The notes beneath the pieces were generated by a model that was given only the letters and a program-made list of their open reading frames with translations, made no database searches and was not told where the DNA came from. A program made the translations under genes and the position numbers. A stretch of DNA of 64,000 nucleotides from assembly GCF_033406955.1 (NCBI RefSeq), contig NZ_CP137734.1:6014001-6078000 (forward strand), read 5' to 3'. This DNA comes from Streptomyces violaceoruber (lineage in GTDB: Bacteria > Actinomycetota > Actinomycetes > Streptomycetales > Streptomycetaceae). Positions 34,331 through 43,077 of this stretch are shown piece by piece. Positions within the stretch are counted from its first letter, which is position 1. Every line of letters begins with the position of its first letter.

Positions 34331-34945
34331 TCACCAGCCGGACGGTGGTGGTGCCGTCAGGTGGTCGGCGAGGCGGGAGAGGCGGTCGCGGAAGCGGCGG
34401 CGGCCCCGGGGCGGCGGCACCGCGTTCTCCCCGGCCGACGCGCTGACCAGGTGCTGCACCGTGTCCAGGTCCAGCTCGGCGCCGTCCGGGACGGTCAGCG
34501 TCTCGTGCGCCATCGCCGTCAGCTCCCGCTCGCCCGGGGCGCGGTCGGTGCCCAGCGCCAGCACCGTCGCACCCGCCCGGCGGGCGTCGTGCACCCGCTC
34601 CAGGAGCCGGGCACCGGGGTCCTCGGGCGTGACCACCAGCAGCGTCTCCCCGCGCCGGGCCGCCGCCAGCCGCCCGAGGCCGACCGCGAGATGCGCCGGG
34701 TCCGAGGGGCGCGCCCCGTGCCGGACCAGCGTCGGCGCCAGCTCCGGCGTCCCCGACCATGCGGCCTCGTCCACCAGGTGCGCCGCCAGGTGCCAGGGCT
34801 CGTACTCGGGGGTGCCCACCAGCAGCAACCCGCCCCCGTGCGGCACCACCGACCCCCGCAGCGCCCCCGCGAACCGCCGGGTGGCCCCGAGCCACTCGGT
34901 CCCGGCGAGCACTTCCCGCAGCAGCGCGACCCGTACGGCGTCCAT
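34331..34945 (-). CDS. Conserved hypothetical protein with SIS-like nucleotide/sugar fold features
   Basis: 204 residues from the ATG at 34945 (an ATG at 35002 would add 19). Pattern GGLLLVGTPEYEPWHLAAHLVDEA then GETLLVVTPEDPGARLLERVHDARRAGATVLALGTD resembles the alternating strand-helix plan of SIS (sugar isomerase) domains, in which the second part reads as LLVVTP. No catalytic residues are certain. Divergent from the F420 reductase gene. Real by codon use; function open. Confidence 0.65.
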   Translation of the reverse strand: MDAVRVALLREVLAGTEWLGATRRFAGALRGSVVPHGGGLLLVGTPEYEPWHLAAHLVDEAAWSGTPELAPTLVRHGARPSDPAHLAVGLGRLAAARRGETLLVVTPEDPGARLLERVHDARRAGATVLALGTDRAPGERELTAMAHETLTVPDGAELDLDTVQHLVSASAGENAVPPPRGRRRFRDRLSRLADHLTAPPPSGW

Positions 34946-35076
34946 GCGGTCGCATCCTGCCGCAACCCCCTCCGCGCGGTCCGGCGTTCGCCCCGGATTC
35001 ACCCGGCCCGGGGACCCCCTTCCAGCGGGCGGGACCCCTACCCCTGGGCAGGCCGTCGCGGACGTAGGGTCGGCCC

Positions 35077-35796
35077 ATGACCTCTACCGACAGTGCTGCA
35101 CAGAAGGCCCCCGCCAAGGCACCGGCCAAGGACCCCTGGGACCTGCCCGACGTCTCCGGGCTGGTCGTCGGCGTGCTCGGCGGCACCGGCCCGCAGGGCA
35201 AGGGCCTCGCGTACCGCCTCGCCAAGGCCGGCCAGAAGGTGATCGTCGGCTCCCGCGCCGCCGAGCGCGCCGCGGCCGCCGCCGAGGAGATCGGGCACGG
35301 CGTCGAGGGTGCCGACAACGCCGAGACCGCGCGCCGCAGCGACGTCGTGATCGTCGCCGTACCGTGGGACGGCCACGGCAAGACCCTCGAATTCCTGCGC
35401 GCGGAACTGTCCGGCAAGCTCGTCGTCGACTGCGTCAACCCGCTCGGCTTCGACAAGAAGGGCGCCTACGCGCTCAAGCCCGAGGAGGGCAGCGCCGCCG
35501 AGCAGGCCGCCGCCCTGCTGCCGGACAGCCGGGTCGCCGCCGCCTTCCACCACCTCTCCGCGGTCCTCCTTCAGGACCCGGAGATCGACGAGATCGACAC
35601 CGATGTGATGGTGCTCGGCGAGGAGCGGGCGGATGTGGAGATCGTGCAGGCCCTCGCGGGCCGCATCCCCGGCATGCGCGGCGTCTTCGCCGGGCGGCTG
35701 CGCAACGCCCACCAGGTCGAGTCGCTGGTCGCCAACCTGATCTCCGTCAACCGCCGCTACAAGGCGCACGCCGGGCTCCGCGTCACGGACGTATGA
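35077..35796 (+). CDS. npdG: F420H2:NADP+ oxidoreductase (Fno/NpdG type)
   Basis: 239 residues. Rossmann LVVGVLGGTGPQGKGLAYRLA near residue 30, VIVGSRAAERA (NADP phosphate site with Ser-Arg), SDVVIVAVPWDGH and a F420-binding middle with GKLVVDCVNPL, and an end AFHHLSAVLLQDPE. It transfers hydride between NADPH and coenzyme F420, feeding F420-dependent reductases. An Ala/Lys-rich N-terminal extension of about 25 residues is unusual. -10-like TAGGGT lies 6 bp before ATG (leaderless). Confidence 0.9.
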   Translation: MTSTDSAAQKAPAKAPAKDPWDLPDVSGLVVGVLGGTGPQGKGLAYRLAKAGQKVIVGSRAAERAAAAAEEIGHGVEGADNAETARRSDVVIVAVPWDGHGKTLEFLRAELSGKLVVDCVNPLGFDKKGAYALKPEEGSAAEQAAALLPDSRVAAAFHHLSAVLLQDPEIDEIDTDVMVLGEERADVEIVQALAGRIPGMRGVFAGRLRNAHQVESLVANLISVNRRYKAHAGLRVTDV

Positions 35797-35803
35797 GGCG
35801 ATG

Positions 35804-35831
35804 GGGGACACTGGTCGGTACCAGTGTCCCC
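35804..35831. terminator. Terminator hairpin after npdG
   Basis: Perfect stem GGGGACACTGG (35804-35814) / CCAGTGTCCCC (35821-35831), loop TCGGTA, 7 bp after the npdG stop and upstream of the RBS of the small membrane protein. Confidence 0.9.
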
Positions 35832-35849
35832 CCGACAGGAGCCGTTCCC

Positions 35850-36050
35850 ATGCCCCGCCTCGCCCTCTACGCCCTGGTCGTCTGCGTACTCGCCGTGGCC
35901 GCCGCCGTCGTCTCCTTCGTGCAGGGCAGCGTCGTGATCGGCGTCGTGTGGGTGCTGCTGTCGGGGCTGTCGTCGAACATGTGCTGGTACTACGCCAAGC
36001 GCGGCCGGGACGCCCGCCGCGCCGCCTCGTCCACGTCCGTCACCGGCTGA
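35850..36050 (+). CDS. Small two-helix membrane protein
   Basis: 66 residues, start ATG 35850 with ACAGGAGCC RBS. Two hydrophobic stretches (about 6-24 and 27-46) separated by a short turn, then a basic tail YYAKRGRDARRAAS. No family recognised. Follows the npdG terminator, so it should be transcribed separately or by read-through. Ends 6 bp before the convergent protease gene. Confidence 0.6.
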   Translation: MPRLALYALVVCVLAVAAAVVSFVQGSVVIGVVWVLLSGLSSNMCWYYAKRGRDARRAASSTSVTG

Positions 36051-36056
36051 GCGGCC

Positions 36057-36854
36057 TCATCCGCCCGGCGTGCACAGCGGGTCGGTCTGCCAGAAGCGGT
36101 ACAGCTCGAAGCCGCAGTACGTGTCGACCTCGCCGATCCCCAGGCCCCGCAGCAGCGCGTCGATCGCGTCGAAGAACACGCCGTTGAGCGCCGGGATCCA
36201 CAGCAGCGCGAACACGATCAGCAGCCCGAACGGCGCGAGCGGCTCCACCTGCCGCCGCACGTTGTACGACAGCCAGGGCTCGATCACGCCGTAGCCGTCC
36301 AGGCCCGGCACCGGCAGGAAGTTCAGGATCGCGGCCGTGACCTGGAGCAGCGCGAGGAACGCCAGCGCCAGCCGGAAGTCGCGCGGCACGCCGTCCAGCG
36401 CGTCCAGCCAGAACGGCGCCGTGCACACGACGGCGAACAGCACGTTCGTCAGCGGCCCCGCCGCCGAGATGAGGCTGTGCCGCCACCGCCCCCTGATCCG
36501 TCCGCGCTCGATGAAGACGGCGCCGCCGGGCAGCCCGATCCCGCCCATGATCACGAAGAGGACGGGCAGGACGATGCTGAGCAGGGCATGGGTGTACTTC
36601 ACCGGGTTCAGCGTGAGGTAGCCCTTCGCGCCGACCGAGATGTCGCCGCTGTGCAGCGCGGTGCGGGCGTGAGCGTACTCGTGCAGGCACAGCGAGACGA
36701 CCCACGCGGCCGTGACGAACAGGAACACGGCGAGACCCGGCTGCTCGGCGAAGCCGGTCCAGGTGGCCCAGCCCGTGACCGCGGCGACGGCGACGATCCC
36801 GAGGAAGACGGGACTGATCCTCCGGTCGCTGGGACGGGCGGTGGCGGTGGACAT
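36057..36854 (-). CDS. Site-2-protease family membrane metalloprotease (M50)
   Basis: 265 residues with five or six membrane segments. Zinc motif HEYAH (HExxH) in SLCLHEYAHARTALHSGD (around residue 58) and the third ligand in NFLPVPGLDGYG (N-x-x-P-x-x-x-L-D-G, about 185). These are the two halves of an M50 active site. Group-specific GDISVGAKGYLTLNPVKYTHAL segment. Likely cleaves membrane-bound substrates such as anti-sigma factors; the target is unknown. ATG 36854 chosen. Confidence 0.9.
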   Translation of the reverse strand: MSTATARPSDRRISPVFLGIVAVAAVTGWATWTGFAEQPGLAVFLFVTAAWVVSLCLHEYAHARTALHSGDISVGAKGYLTLNPVKYTHALLSIVLPVLFVIMGGIGLPGGAVFIERGRIRGRWRHSLISAAGPLTNVLFAVVCTAPFWLDALDGVPRDFRLALAFLALLQVTAAILNFLPVPGLDGYGVIEPWLSYNVRRQVEPLAPFGLLIVFALLWIPALNGVFFDAIDALLRGLGIGEVDTYCGFELYRFWQTDPLCTPGG

Positions 36855-37028
36855 GGAACTCCCTGACTGTCGGGCACGCGTGACGACACCCGCGGGGGGT
36901 GCGGGACCGCCCGACCGTACCGGGCGCACGGGGGAAACGTCTCGCGGGCGGCGGTCGTTCCGGAGCGGAACCGGCGGTCGGCCACGCCGCGCGGACAAAA
37001 CCCCGTGACCGGCTCCGACGGCAGCGGG

Positions 37029-37034
37029 GACAAT
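37029..37034 (+). promoter_or_regulatory. -10 box GACAAT, likely leaderless start of SARP gene
   Basis: GACAAT six bases before the GTG at 37041; TGACCG lies 17 bp upstream of it as a possible -35. Confidence 0.5.
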
Positions 37035-37040
37035 GGTCCC

Positions 37041-40000
37041 GTGCGCTATCGCATCCTCGGCACCACACAGGTACTCCGTCCCGACGGCACGGCCGTCCCG
37101 CTCGGCGGGGCGCGGCTGCGCGCCCTGCTGACCGTGCTCGCCCTCCGGGCCGGCCGCGCCGTCCCCGCGGGGCTGCTGGTGGAGGAGGTCTGGGCCGGGT
37201 ACCCGCCCGCCGACGCGACGGGCGCCCTGCAAGCGCTGGTCGGGCGGCTGCGCCGGGCGCTGGGCGCCGACTCGGTCGCCTCGGCCGACGGCGGTTACCG
37301 GCTCGCCGCCGCCCCCGACGACGTCGACCTGCACCGCTTCGACCGGCTCGCCGGTGAGGGCACCCGCGCCCTCGCCGACGGCGACCCCGCCAAGGCGGCC
37401 GTCGTGCTCGACGACGCGCTCGCGCTGTGGCGCGGGCCCGTCCTCGCCGACCTGCCCGACCGCACCGCCGAGGCGGCCCGCTGGGAGACCCGGCACTTCG
37501 AAGCCCTGCGCGCCCGCCACACCGCCGCCCTGGACCTCGGCCAGGCCGAGCACTCCCTGCCCGAGCTGACCGCCCTGTGCGACGGCCACCCCCTGGACGA
37601 GCCCCTCCAGGCGCTGCGGCTGCGCGCCCTGCGCGACTCCGGCCGCACCGCCGAGGCACTGGCCGCCTACGAGGCCGTACGCCGCCTCCTCGCCGACCGG
37701 CTCGGCACGGATCCCGGCCCGGAACTGCGGACCCTCCACGCGGAGCTGCTCAGCCCCTCTCCCACCCCGACGCCCGGCCGGAGCCGCACCCCGGGCTGGA
37801 CGTCGGGCCCCGGTCCTGCGTCGGGCCCCGGTCCTGCGTCCGGCGCGGGGGCTGCGTCTGGTCCTGACCCGGCATCCGGTCCGGCCTCGGGACCCGCCGT
37901 CGCGCCCGGCTCCGGTGGGGGACCTGCCCCAGGGTGGTGGCCCGCTCCCGGCACGGCGCCGGGGAGCTCAACCGCGCCGCCCCACGACACGGCATCCGCC
38001 GCTGATACGGCGCCTGCCCCGGGCCCGACCTCTGCCCCCGGCACGGCGCCCGCCCCGGGCACGGCGGCCCCCGGCCCGGGTACGGCGGGCTCCACCCCTG
38101 GCACCTCGCCCGCCGGGGGTACGGCACCTGTCGCGGGTACGACGCCGGCACCTGGCACGGCCCCCGCCCCGGGCTCCACGCCCGCCCCGGGTACGGCGGG
38201 CCCCGCCCGTGACACCTCGTACGCCCCGGGTACGGCACCTGTCGCGGGTACGACGCCGGCGCCTGGCACGGCCCCCGCCCCGGGCTCCACGCCCGCCCCC
38301 GGCATAGCCCCCGCCCCCGGCACAGCCCCCGCCCCCGGTCCGCAGCCCGTCGACGGGCGGCGGCCGGTCGCCGGTCCCGCGTCCGGTACGGGGCCCGGGG
38401 CCGCGACGCCGCCGGAAGCCGCTGCCGCGGCGTCGGCCGGGTCCGCCCCCTCGCCCGCCCCGGAGGGACCCCGCCCCCGCGGCAACCTGCGCGCCCGGCT
38501 CACCTCCTTCGTCGGGCGGGACGGCGACGTGGAGAGACTGCGTGCCGACCTGGCGGCCACCCGGCTCGTCACCCTCCTCGGGCCCGGCGGCGCCGGGAAG
38601 ACCCGGCTGTCGCAGGAGGCCGCGGAAGGGGCCGGGGACGCCGCGCGCGACGGCGTGTGGCTGGCCGAGCTGGCCCCCGTGGACGACCCCGCCGACGTAC
38701 CGGAGGCCGTTCTGACGGCCGTCGGCGCCCGCGAGACCGTGCTCTACCGCGCCGGTGCCGAGGAGATGCGGGCCGCCACCGCCTCCGAGGGGCAGGACAC
38801 CGCCGTCGAGCGGCTCGTCGAGCACTGCGGCCGGCGCCGCATGCTGATCGTCCTCGACAACTGCGAGCACGTCGTCGACGCCGCCGCCCGCCTCACCGAG
38901 GAACTCCTCGCCCGCTGCCCCCGCCTGACCGTCCTCGCCACCAGCCGCGAACCCCTCGGCGTGCCGGGGGAGTCGCTGCGCCCCGTGGAACCGCTGCCCG
39001 AACCCGCCGCGCTGCGGCTGCTCGCCGACCGGGGCGCCGCCGCCCGCCCCGGCTTCCGCGTCGACGCCGACGAGGAGACCGCCGCCGCCTGCGCCGAGAT
39101 CTGCCGCCGCCTCGACGGACTGCCGCTGGCCATCGAACTGGCCGCCGCCCGGCTCCGGATGCTCACCCCGCGCCAGATCGCCGACCGGCTCGACGACCGC
39201 TTCCGCCTGCTCACCTCCGGCAGCCGTACCGTCCTGCCCCGCCAGCAGACGCTGCGTGCGGTCGTCGACTGGTCCTGGGACCTGCTCGACGCCGACGAAC
39301 GCGAGGTGCTGGGGCGGCTGTCCGTCTTCGCGGGCGGCTGCGACCTCGCCGCCGCCGAGGCCGTGTGCGGGCCCGCCGCGCTGGACGCCCTCGGCTCCCT
39401 CGTCGACAAGTCCCTCGTCGTGGCCGCGCCGGTGACGGACCGCCTGTCCGGCGACGGCATGCGCTACCGGCTCCTGGAGACCGTCGCCGAATACGCGGGC
39501 GAGCGCCTCGACGAGGCCGGCGGACGCGCCGCCGCGGCCCGCGCCCACCTGACGTACTACCGCGAACTCGCCCGCACCACCGACCCGCTGCTGCGCGGTC
39601 CGCGGCAACTCGCGGCCATCGAGCGGCTGGAGCGCGAGTACGAGAACCTGCGCACCGCCCTGCGCCACGCCGTCGCCGAGCGCGACGAGCAGGAGGCGCT
39701 GTGCCTGGCGCTGTCGCTGGTCTGGTACTGGCAGATGCGCGACCTGCGGGTGGAGGCCCGGAACTGGTTCGTCGAGGTGATGGCACTCGGCCCGGATCCC
39801 TTCGCCGAACCGGGCACCCCCGCCCGGCCGGTGTGGGAGCGGTGCACGTCCGCCCCGCCCCCGATGACCGGCGAGGTCCTCGCCGAGGCCCGGCGCGGGG
39901 TGCACCTGGCCCATCTGGCGTGCATGGACACGGAGCTGGACGCGTGGCAGAACCCGGCGGCCCAGCGCAAGCTGCGCGTCATCGCGGACACCTACGAGCC

Positions 40001-41009
40001 GGGGATGCCGCAGACCTGTTCCAGCCCCGGCCTGCTCTGGTTCTACTCCGTGATGCTCACCGGTGACATGGACCGGCTGCGCAGGATCATGGACGCCACC
40101 GTGCGCACCTGCCGGGAGACTCCGGGCTACGAGTGGGAGCTGGCCGGCGGTCTTCAGATGCGCGCCAACATGCTCGCCAACCGCACCGACTGGGCGGGCG
40201 ACGCGGTCCGCGACGCCGACGAGTCCCTGGAGATCTACGACCGGCTCGGCGACGCCTGGGGCATGGCCGAGGCGCTCTCCGGGCGGGCCGAGGCCCGCGA
40301 GCGCGTCGGCGAGTACCGGCTGGCCGCCGCCGACTACCGGGCCGCCGCGCAGCACGCCGAGCGGATCGGCGCCCACGCCCAGGTGGACATCCTCGACGCC
40401 CGCCTCGGCAGCGTGCTCCTGGAGGCGGGCGACACGGAGCGGGGCGAGCGCGTCCTGCGCGACGTGATCGACCGCACGGCCGGGACCGGCCACAACGGCG
40501 CGATGCCCGCCGCCCGGCTGTTCCTCGCCGGGCACCTGGGCATGACGGGGCGTACGGCCGAGGCGGGCGAGCAGCTGCGGCTGCTGCGCGAGGAGTTCTC
40601 CATCGCGCACTTCGTGGTCTTCGACGCCTTCATCCTCGCCGCCGAGGCGTGGCTCGCCACGCTGGAGGACCGGCACGAGGAGTGCCTGACCCGGATCCGC
40701 AAGTCGCTGGCGCGGGCCGAGGACCCGCTGTCCGCGGCCATCGCCCCGCACATGCGCTCGGCGTACCTGACCATCGCCGCGATGGCCCTGGCCCGCCTGG
40801 ACGGCGGCGACCGGGCCGCGGACGGCGCCCGGTGCCTGGGCGCCGCCGAGGCGATGCTGCCGCCGGGGCACGTGTCGACCGGCATGGAGCGCGACGCGCG
40901 CGGCCGGGCCGTCGAACGGGTCCGCGGGGCGCTCGGCGGCGAGGCGTACGACGCCGCGTACGCCGAGGGCGGCCGGCTCTCCCCGCAGGAGGCCGTCGCC
41001 CTCGTCTGA
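37041..41009 (+). CDS. Giant SARP-type regulator: BTAD, NB-ARC ATPase and TPR (AfsR-like)
   Basis: 1322 residues. OmpR-type winged helix (1-90) and BTAD domain (95-235) form the SARP head. A very Pro/Gly/Thr/Ala-rich linker (about 234-484) holds repeated PAPGTAPAPGS/T-like units. NB-ARC STAND ATPase: P-loop LLGPGGAGKTRL (about 511), Walker B MLIVLDNCEHV, LVLATSREPLG, GLPLAIELAAARLR. C-terminal helical TPR-like repeats (from about 830). It should bind direct repeats and activate secondary-metabolism or morphogenesis genes in an ATP-dependent way, as AfsR does. GTG 37041 is preferred to GTG 37005. The nearest candidate targets are the downstream convergent ABC exporter genes, but this is inference. 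Confidence 0.9.
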   Translation: MRYRILGTTQVLRPDGTAVPLGGARLRALLTVLALRAGRAVPAGLLVEEVWAGYPPADATGALQALVGRLRRALGADSVASADGGYRLAAAPDDVDLHRFDRLAGEGTRALADGDPAKAAVVLDDALALWRGPVLADLPDRTAEAARWETRHFEALRARHTAALDLGQAEHSLPELTALCDGHPLDEPLQALRLRALRDSGRTAEALAAYEAVRRLLADRLGTDPGPELRTLHAELLSPSPTPTPGRSRTPGWTSGPGPASGPGPASGAGAASGPDPASGPASGPAVAPGSGGGPAPGWWPAPGTAPGSSTAPPHDTASAADTAPAPGPTSAPGTAPAPGTAAPGPGTAGSTPGTSPAGGTAPVAGTTPAPGTAPAPGSTPAPGTAGPARDTSYAPGTAPVAGTTPAPGTAPAPGSTPAPGIAPAPGTAPAPGPQPVDGRRPVAGPASGTGPGAATPPEAAAAASAGSAPSPAPEGPRPRGNLRARLTSFVGRDGDVERLRADLAATRLVTLLGPGGAGKTRLSQEAAEGAGDAARDGVWLAELAPVDDPADVPEAVLTAVGARETVLYRAGAEEMRAATASEGQDTAVERLVEHCGRRRMLIVLDNCEHVVDAAARLTEELLARCPRLTVLATSREPLGVPGESLRPVEPLPEPAALRLLADRGAAARPGFRVDADEETAAACAEICRRLDGLPLAIELAAARLRMLTPRQIADRLDDRFRLLTSGSRTVLPRQQTLRAVVDWSWDLLDADEREVLGRLSVFAGGCDLAAAEAVCGPAALDALGSLVDKSLVVAAPVTDRLSGDGMRYRLLETVAEYAGERLDEAGGRAAAARAHLTYYRELARTTDPLLRGPRQLAAIERLEREYENLRTALRHAVAERDEQEALCLALSLVWYWQMRDLRVEARNWFVEVMALGPDPFAEPGTPARPVWERCTSAPPPMTGEVLAEARRGVHLAHLACMDTELDAWQNPAAQRKLRVIADTYEPGMPQTCSSPGLLWFYSVMLTGDMDRLRRIMDATVRTCRETPGYEWELAGGLQMRANMLANRTDWAGDAVRDADESLEIYDRLGDAWGMAEALSGRAEARERVGEYRLAAADYRAAAQHAERIGAHAQVDILDARLGSVLLEAGDTERGERVLRDVIDRTAGTGHNGAMPAARLFLAGHLGMTGRTAEAGEQLRLLREEFSIAHFVVFDAFILAAEAWLATLEDRHEECLTRIRKSLARAEDPLSAAIAPHMRSAYLTIAAMALARLDGGDRAADGARCLGAAEAMLPPGHVSTGMERDARGRAVERVRGALGGEAYDAAYAEGGRLSPQEAVALV
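38117..38299 (+). repeat. 111-bp direct repeats in the linker of the SARP gene
   Basis: 72-bp blocks at 38117-38188 and 38228-38299 are identical except one base, offset exactly 111 bp (37 codons), so the linker has been amplified in frame. Shorter 15-18 bp PAPGT units lie around them. Confidence 0.85.
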
Positions 41010-41030
41010 CGCCTGCCACACGGGCGCGGA

Positions 41031-41855
41031 TCAGGACTTCGTACGGAACTTGTGGATGGCGATCGGTGCCATCACCGCCGTCAGTGCGGCGGACCAGGCC
41101 AGCGTCACCCACAGGTCGTGCGCGACGGGACCGCCCAACATCAGCCCGCGCGCGGTGTCCGCCAGCGAGGACAGAGGGTTGTAGTCCGTGAACGATTGCA
41201 GCCATCCCGGCATCGAGTCGGTCGGCGCGAAGATCGACGAACCGAACTGCAACGGCATCAGCACCAGGAACCCCATCGCCTGCACGGACTGCGCGTTCTT
41301 CATGACCACGCCGAGGGTCAGGAACACCCACATCAGCGCCGAGCCGAACACCGCGGACAGCCCCACCGAGGCCAGCAGCCCCGCCCAGTCGGTGATGTCG
41401 AAGCCGACCAGGACGGCGACGACCATCAGCACCGCGGTCGCGAACAGCATCCGCAGCAGCTCCACCGCGATCTTCGCGAACAGCACCGAGCCGCGGCCGA
41501 TCGGCAGCGACCGGAAGCGGTCCATGACACCGGAGTTGAAGTCCTGGTTGAAGCCGGTGCCGACCCCCTGGGCCATGTTCATGCCCATCATGGCCATCAG
41601 GCCGGGGATGACGTACTGCACGTACGCCTGCTGGCCGCCGCCCAGGGACTGCCCGATGGAGCCGCCGAACACGTACACGAACAGCAGCGTGAAGACGATC
41701 GGGAAGAGGATGGCGTCGAACATCGACTCCGGGTCCTGCCGGATCCACAGCAGGTTGCGGCGGATCAGCGCGCTGGTGTGCCGGAGGTGGGCGCGCGGGG
41801 TGATCCGCGCGTCCGGGGTGGTCAGGGTGTCGGGGGCGTACGTGGCGGCGCTCAT
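41031..41855 (-). CDS. ABC-2 type permease (DrrB-like)
   Basis: 274 residues, six hydrophobic segments. NLLWIRQDPESMFDAILFPIVFTLLFVYVFGGS and the FDSGVMDRFRSLPIGR-like loop (FNSGVMDRFRSLPIG) are typical of DrrB/ABC-2 drug exporters. The ATG at 41855 overlaps the TGA of the ATPase gene (ATGA). Exports a drug or lipid with the ATPase. It is convergent with the SARP gene (21 bp apart). Confidence 0.92.
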   Translation of the reverse strand: MSAATYAPDTLTTPDARITPRAHLRHTSALIRRNLLWIRQDPESMFDAILFPIVFTLLFVYVFGGSIGQSLGGGQQAYVQYVIPGLMAMMGMNMAQGVGTGFNQDFNSGVMDRFRSLPIGRGSVLFAKIAVELLRMLFATAVLMVVAVLVGFDITDWAGLLASVGLSAVFGSALMWVFLTLGVVMKNAQSVQAMGFLVLMPLQFGSSIFAPTDSMPGWLQSFTDYNPLSSLADTARGLMLGGPVAHDLWVTLAWSAALTAVMAPIAIHKFRTKS

Positions 41856-42883
41856 ACGGCGACCTCCTCGCGGGTGTCGTCGGTGACGGGGGCGGGGTCC
41901 TGCGGGGCACTGGCGCGGTGGCCGGTGAGGGACAGGAAGACCTCGTCCAGGCTGGGGAGTTCGGTGGTGACGGCGGAGACGGTGATGCCGCGTGCGGTGA
42001 CCGCGCCGACCACGGCCGTCAACTGCTCGTCGCTGAGGATCGGCACCAGCACGGTCCCGCGCTCGGTGTCCACCGTGGAGCTGGCGAGCCCGGTGATGCC
42101 CAGCTCGTCCAGGTAGGCGGCGAGCGGGCGCAGTTGCAGCGGGTCGGCCGGGCGGATGCGCAGGGTGCGGCCGCCGACCTTGGCCTTCAGCTCCTCGATG
42201 CCGCCGTTCGCGATGACCTTGCCGCGGTCCACGACGGTCAGCTCGGAGGCGAGCTGCTCGGCCTCCTCCATGTACTGGGTGGTGAGCAGCACGGTGACAC
42301 CGTCGCCGACCATGCGCTTGACCTCGTCCCACACCTCGTTGCGGGTGCGCGGGTCGAGACCGGTGGTGGGCTCGTCCAGGAACAGCACGGCCGGGTGCCC
42401 GATCATGGAGGCGGCCAGGTCGAGCCGGCGCCGCATGCCACCGGAGTAGGTGGACGCGGGCCGCTTGCCCGCCTCAGTGAGCGAGAACCGCTCCAGCAGC
42501 TCGTCGGCGCGGGTGCGCGCGTCCCGGCGGGACAGGTCGAGCAGCCGGCCGATCATGTAGAGGTTCTCCCAGCCGGGGAGCTTCTCGTCCACGGAGGCGT
42601 ACTGCCCGGTCAGCCCTATGACGCGGCGCAGCTGCCGCGGCTGCCGCACGACGTCGTACCCGGCGACGTGCGCCTGGCCGGAGTCGGGGGTGATGAGGGT
42701 GGACAGGATGCGTACGAGGGTGGTCTTGCCGGCGCCGTTCGGACCGAGCACGCCCATCACGGTGCCCTCGCGCACGTCCAGGTCGACGCCGTCCAGCGCC
42801 TTGGTCTCGCCGTAGTGCTTGACCAGCCCCCGCACGGTGACCGCGCTGTCCGCGGCCCGGGGGATGTCGTCGATTCGCTTCAT
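41852..42883 (-). CDS. ABC transporter ATP-binding protein (DrrA-like)
   Basis: 343 residues. Walker A LGPNGAGKTT, LTGQYASVDEKLPGWENL (DrrA-group Q-loop), signature YSGGMRRRLDLAASM, LFLDEPTTGLDPRTR and TQYMEEAEQLA, with the DrrA C-terminal domain (SLDEVFLSLTG). Drives antibiotic export with the coupled permease. ATG 42883 chosen; the ORF extends 24 codons upstream without homology. A CATCGT -10-like box lies 7 bp upstream. Confidence 0.92.
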   Translation of the reverse strand: MKRIDDIPRAADSAVTVRGLVKHYGETKALDGVDLDVREGTVMGVLGPNGAGKTTLVRILSTLITPDSGQAHVAGYDVVRQPRQLRRVIGLTGQYASVDEKLPGWENLYMIGRLLDLSRRDARTRADELLERFSLTEAGKRPASTYSGGMRRRLDLAASMIGHPAVLFLDEPTTGLDPRTRNEVWDEVKRMVGDGVTVLLTTQYMEEAEQLASELTVVDRGKVIANGGIEELKAKVGGRTLRIRPADPLQLRPLAAYLDELGITGLASSTVDTERGTVLVPILSDEQLTAVVGAVTARGITVSAVTTELPSLDEVFLSLTGHRASAPQDPAPVTDDTREEVAV

Positions 42884-43049
42884 GCCCCAGACGATGGCAG
42901 GGGGCACCGACAAAGCACCGACATCCCACCGACAGCCGGCCGGTGCCACCGACATCCCGCCGACGGCCCGTCCGGGAAACCACGCGGCCCCGCCGACGGG
43001 GGAAGATCGGCGGGGCCGGTGGCCGTACCGCGATGGCCTACTGGTGAGC

Positions 43050-43077
43050 GGAGGTCAGTGGACGGAGGTCAGTGGAC
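43050..43077. repeat. Tandem 14-bp repeat through the panB stop
   Basis: GGAGGTCAGTGGAC occurs twice in direct succession (43050-43063, 43064-43077); the panB stop is in the second copy, and the first copy repeats it in the same frame 14 bp on. Confidence 0.85.

Noticed and set aside
37968..41021. 1017-codon minus-strand ORF opposite the SARP gene
   Set aside because: Typical antisense frame of GC-rich DNA: no motif, unnatural His/Gly/Arg-rich composition; the plus strand encodes a complete SARP/NB-ARC protein.
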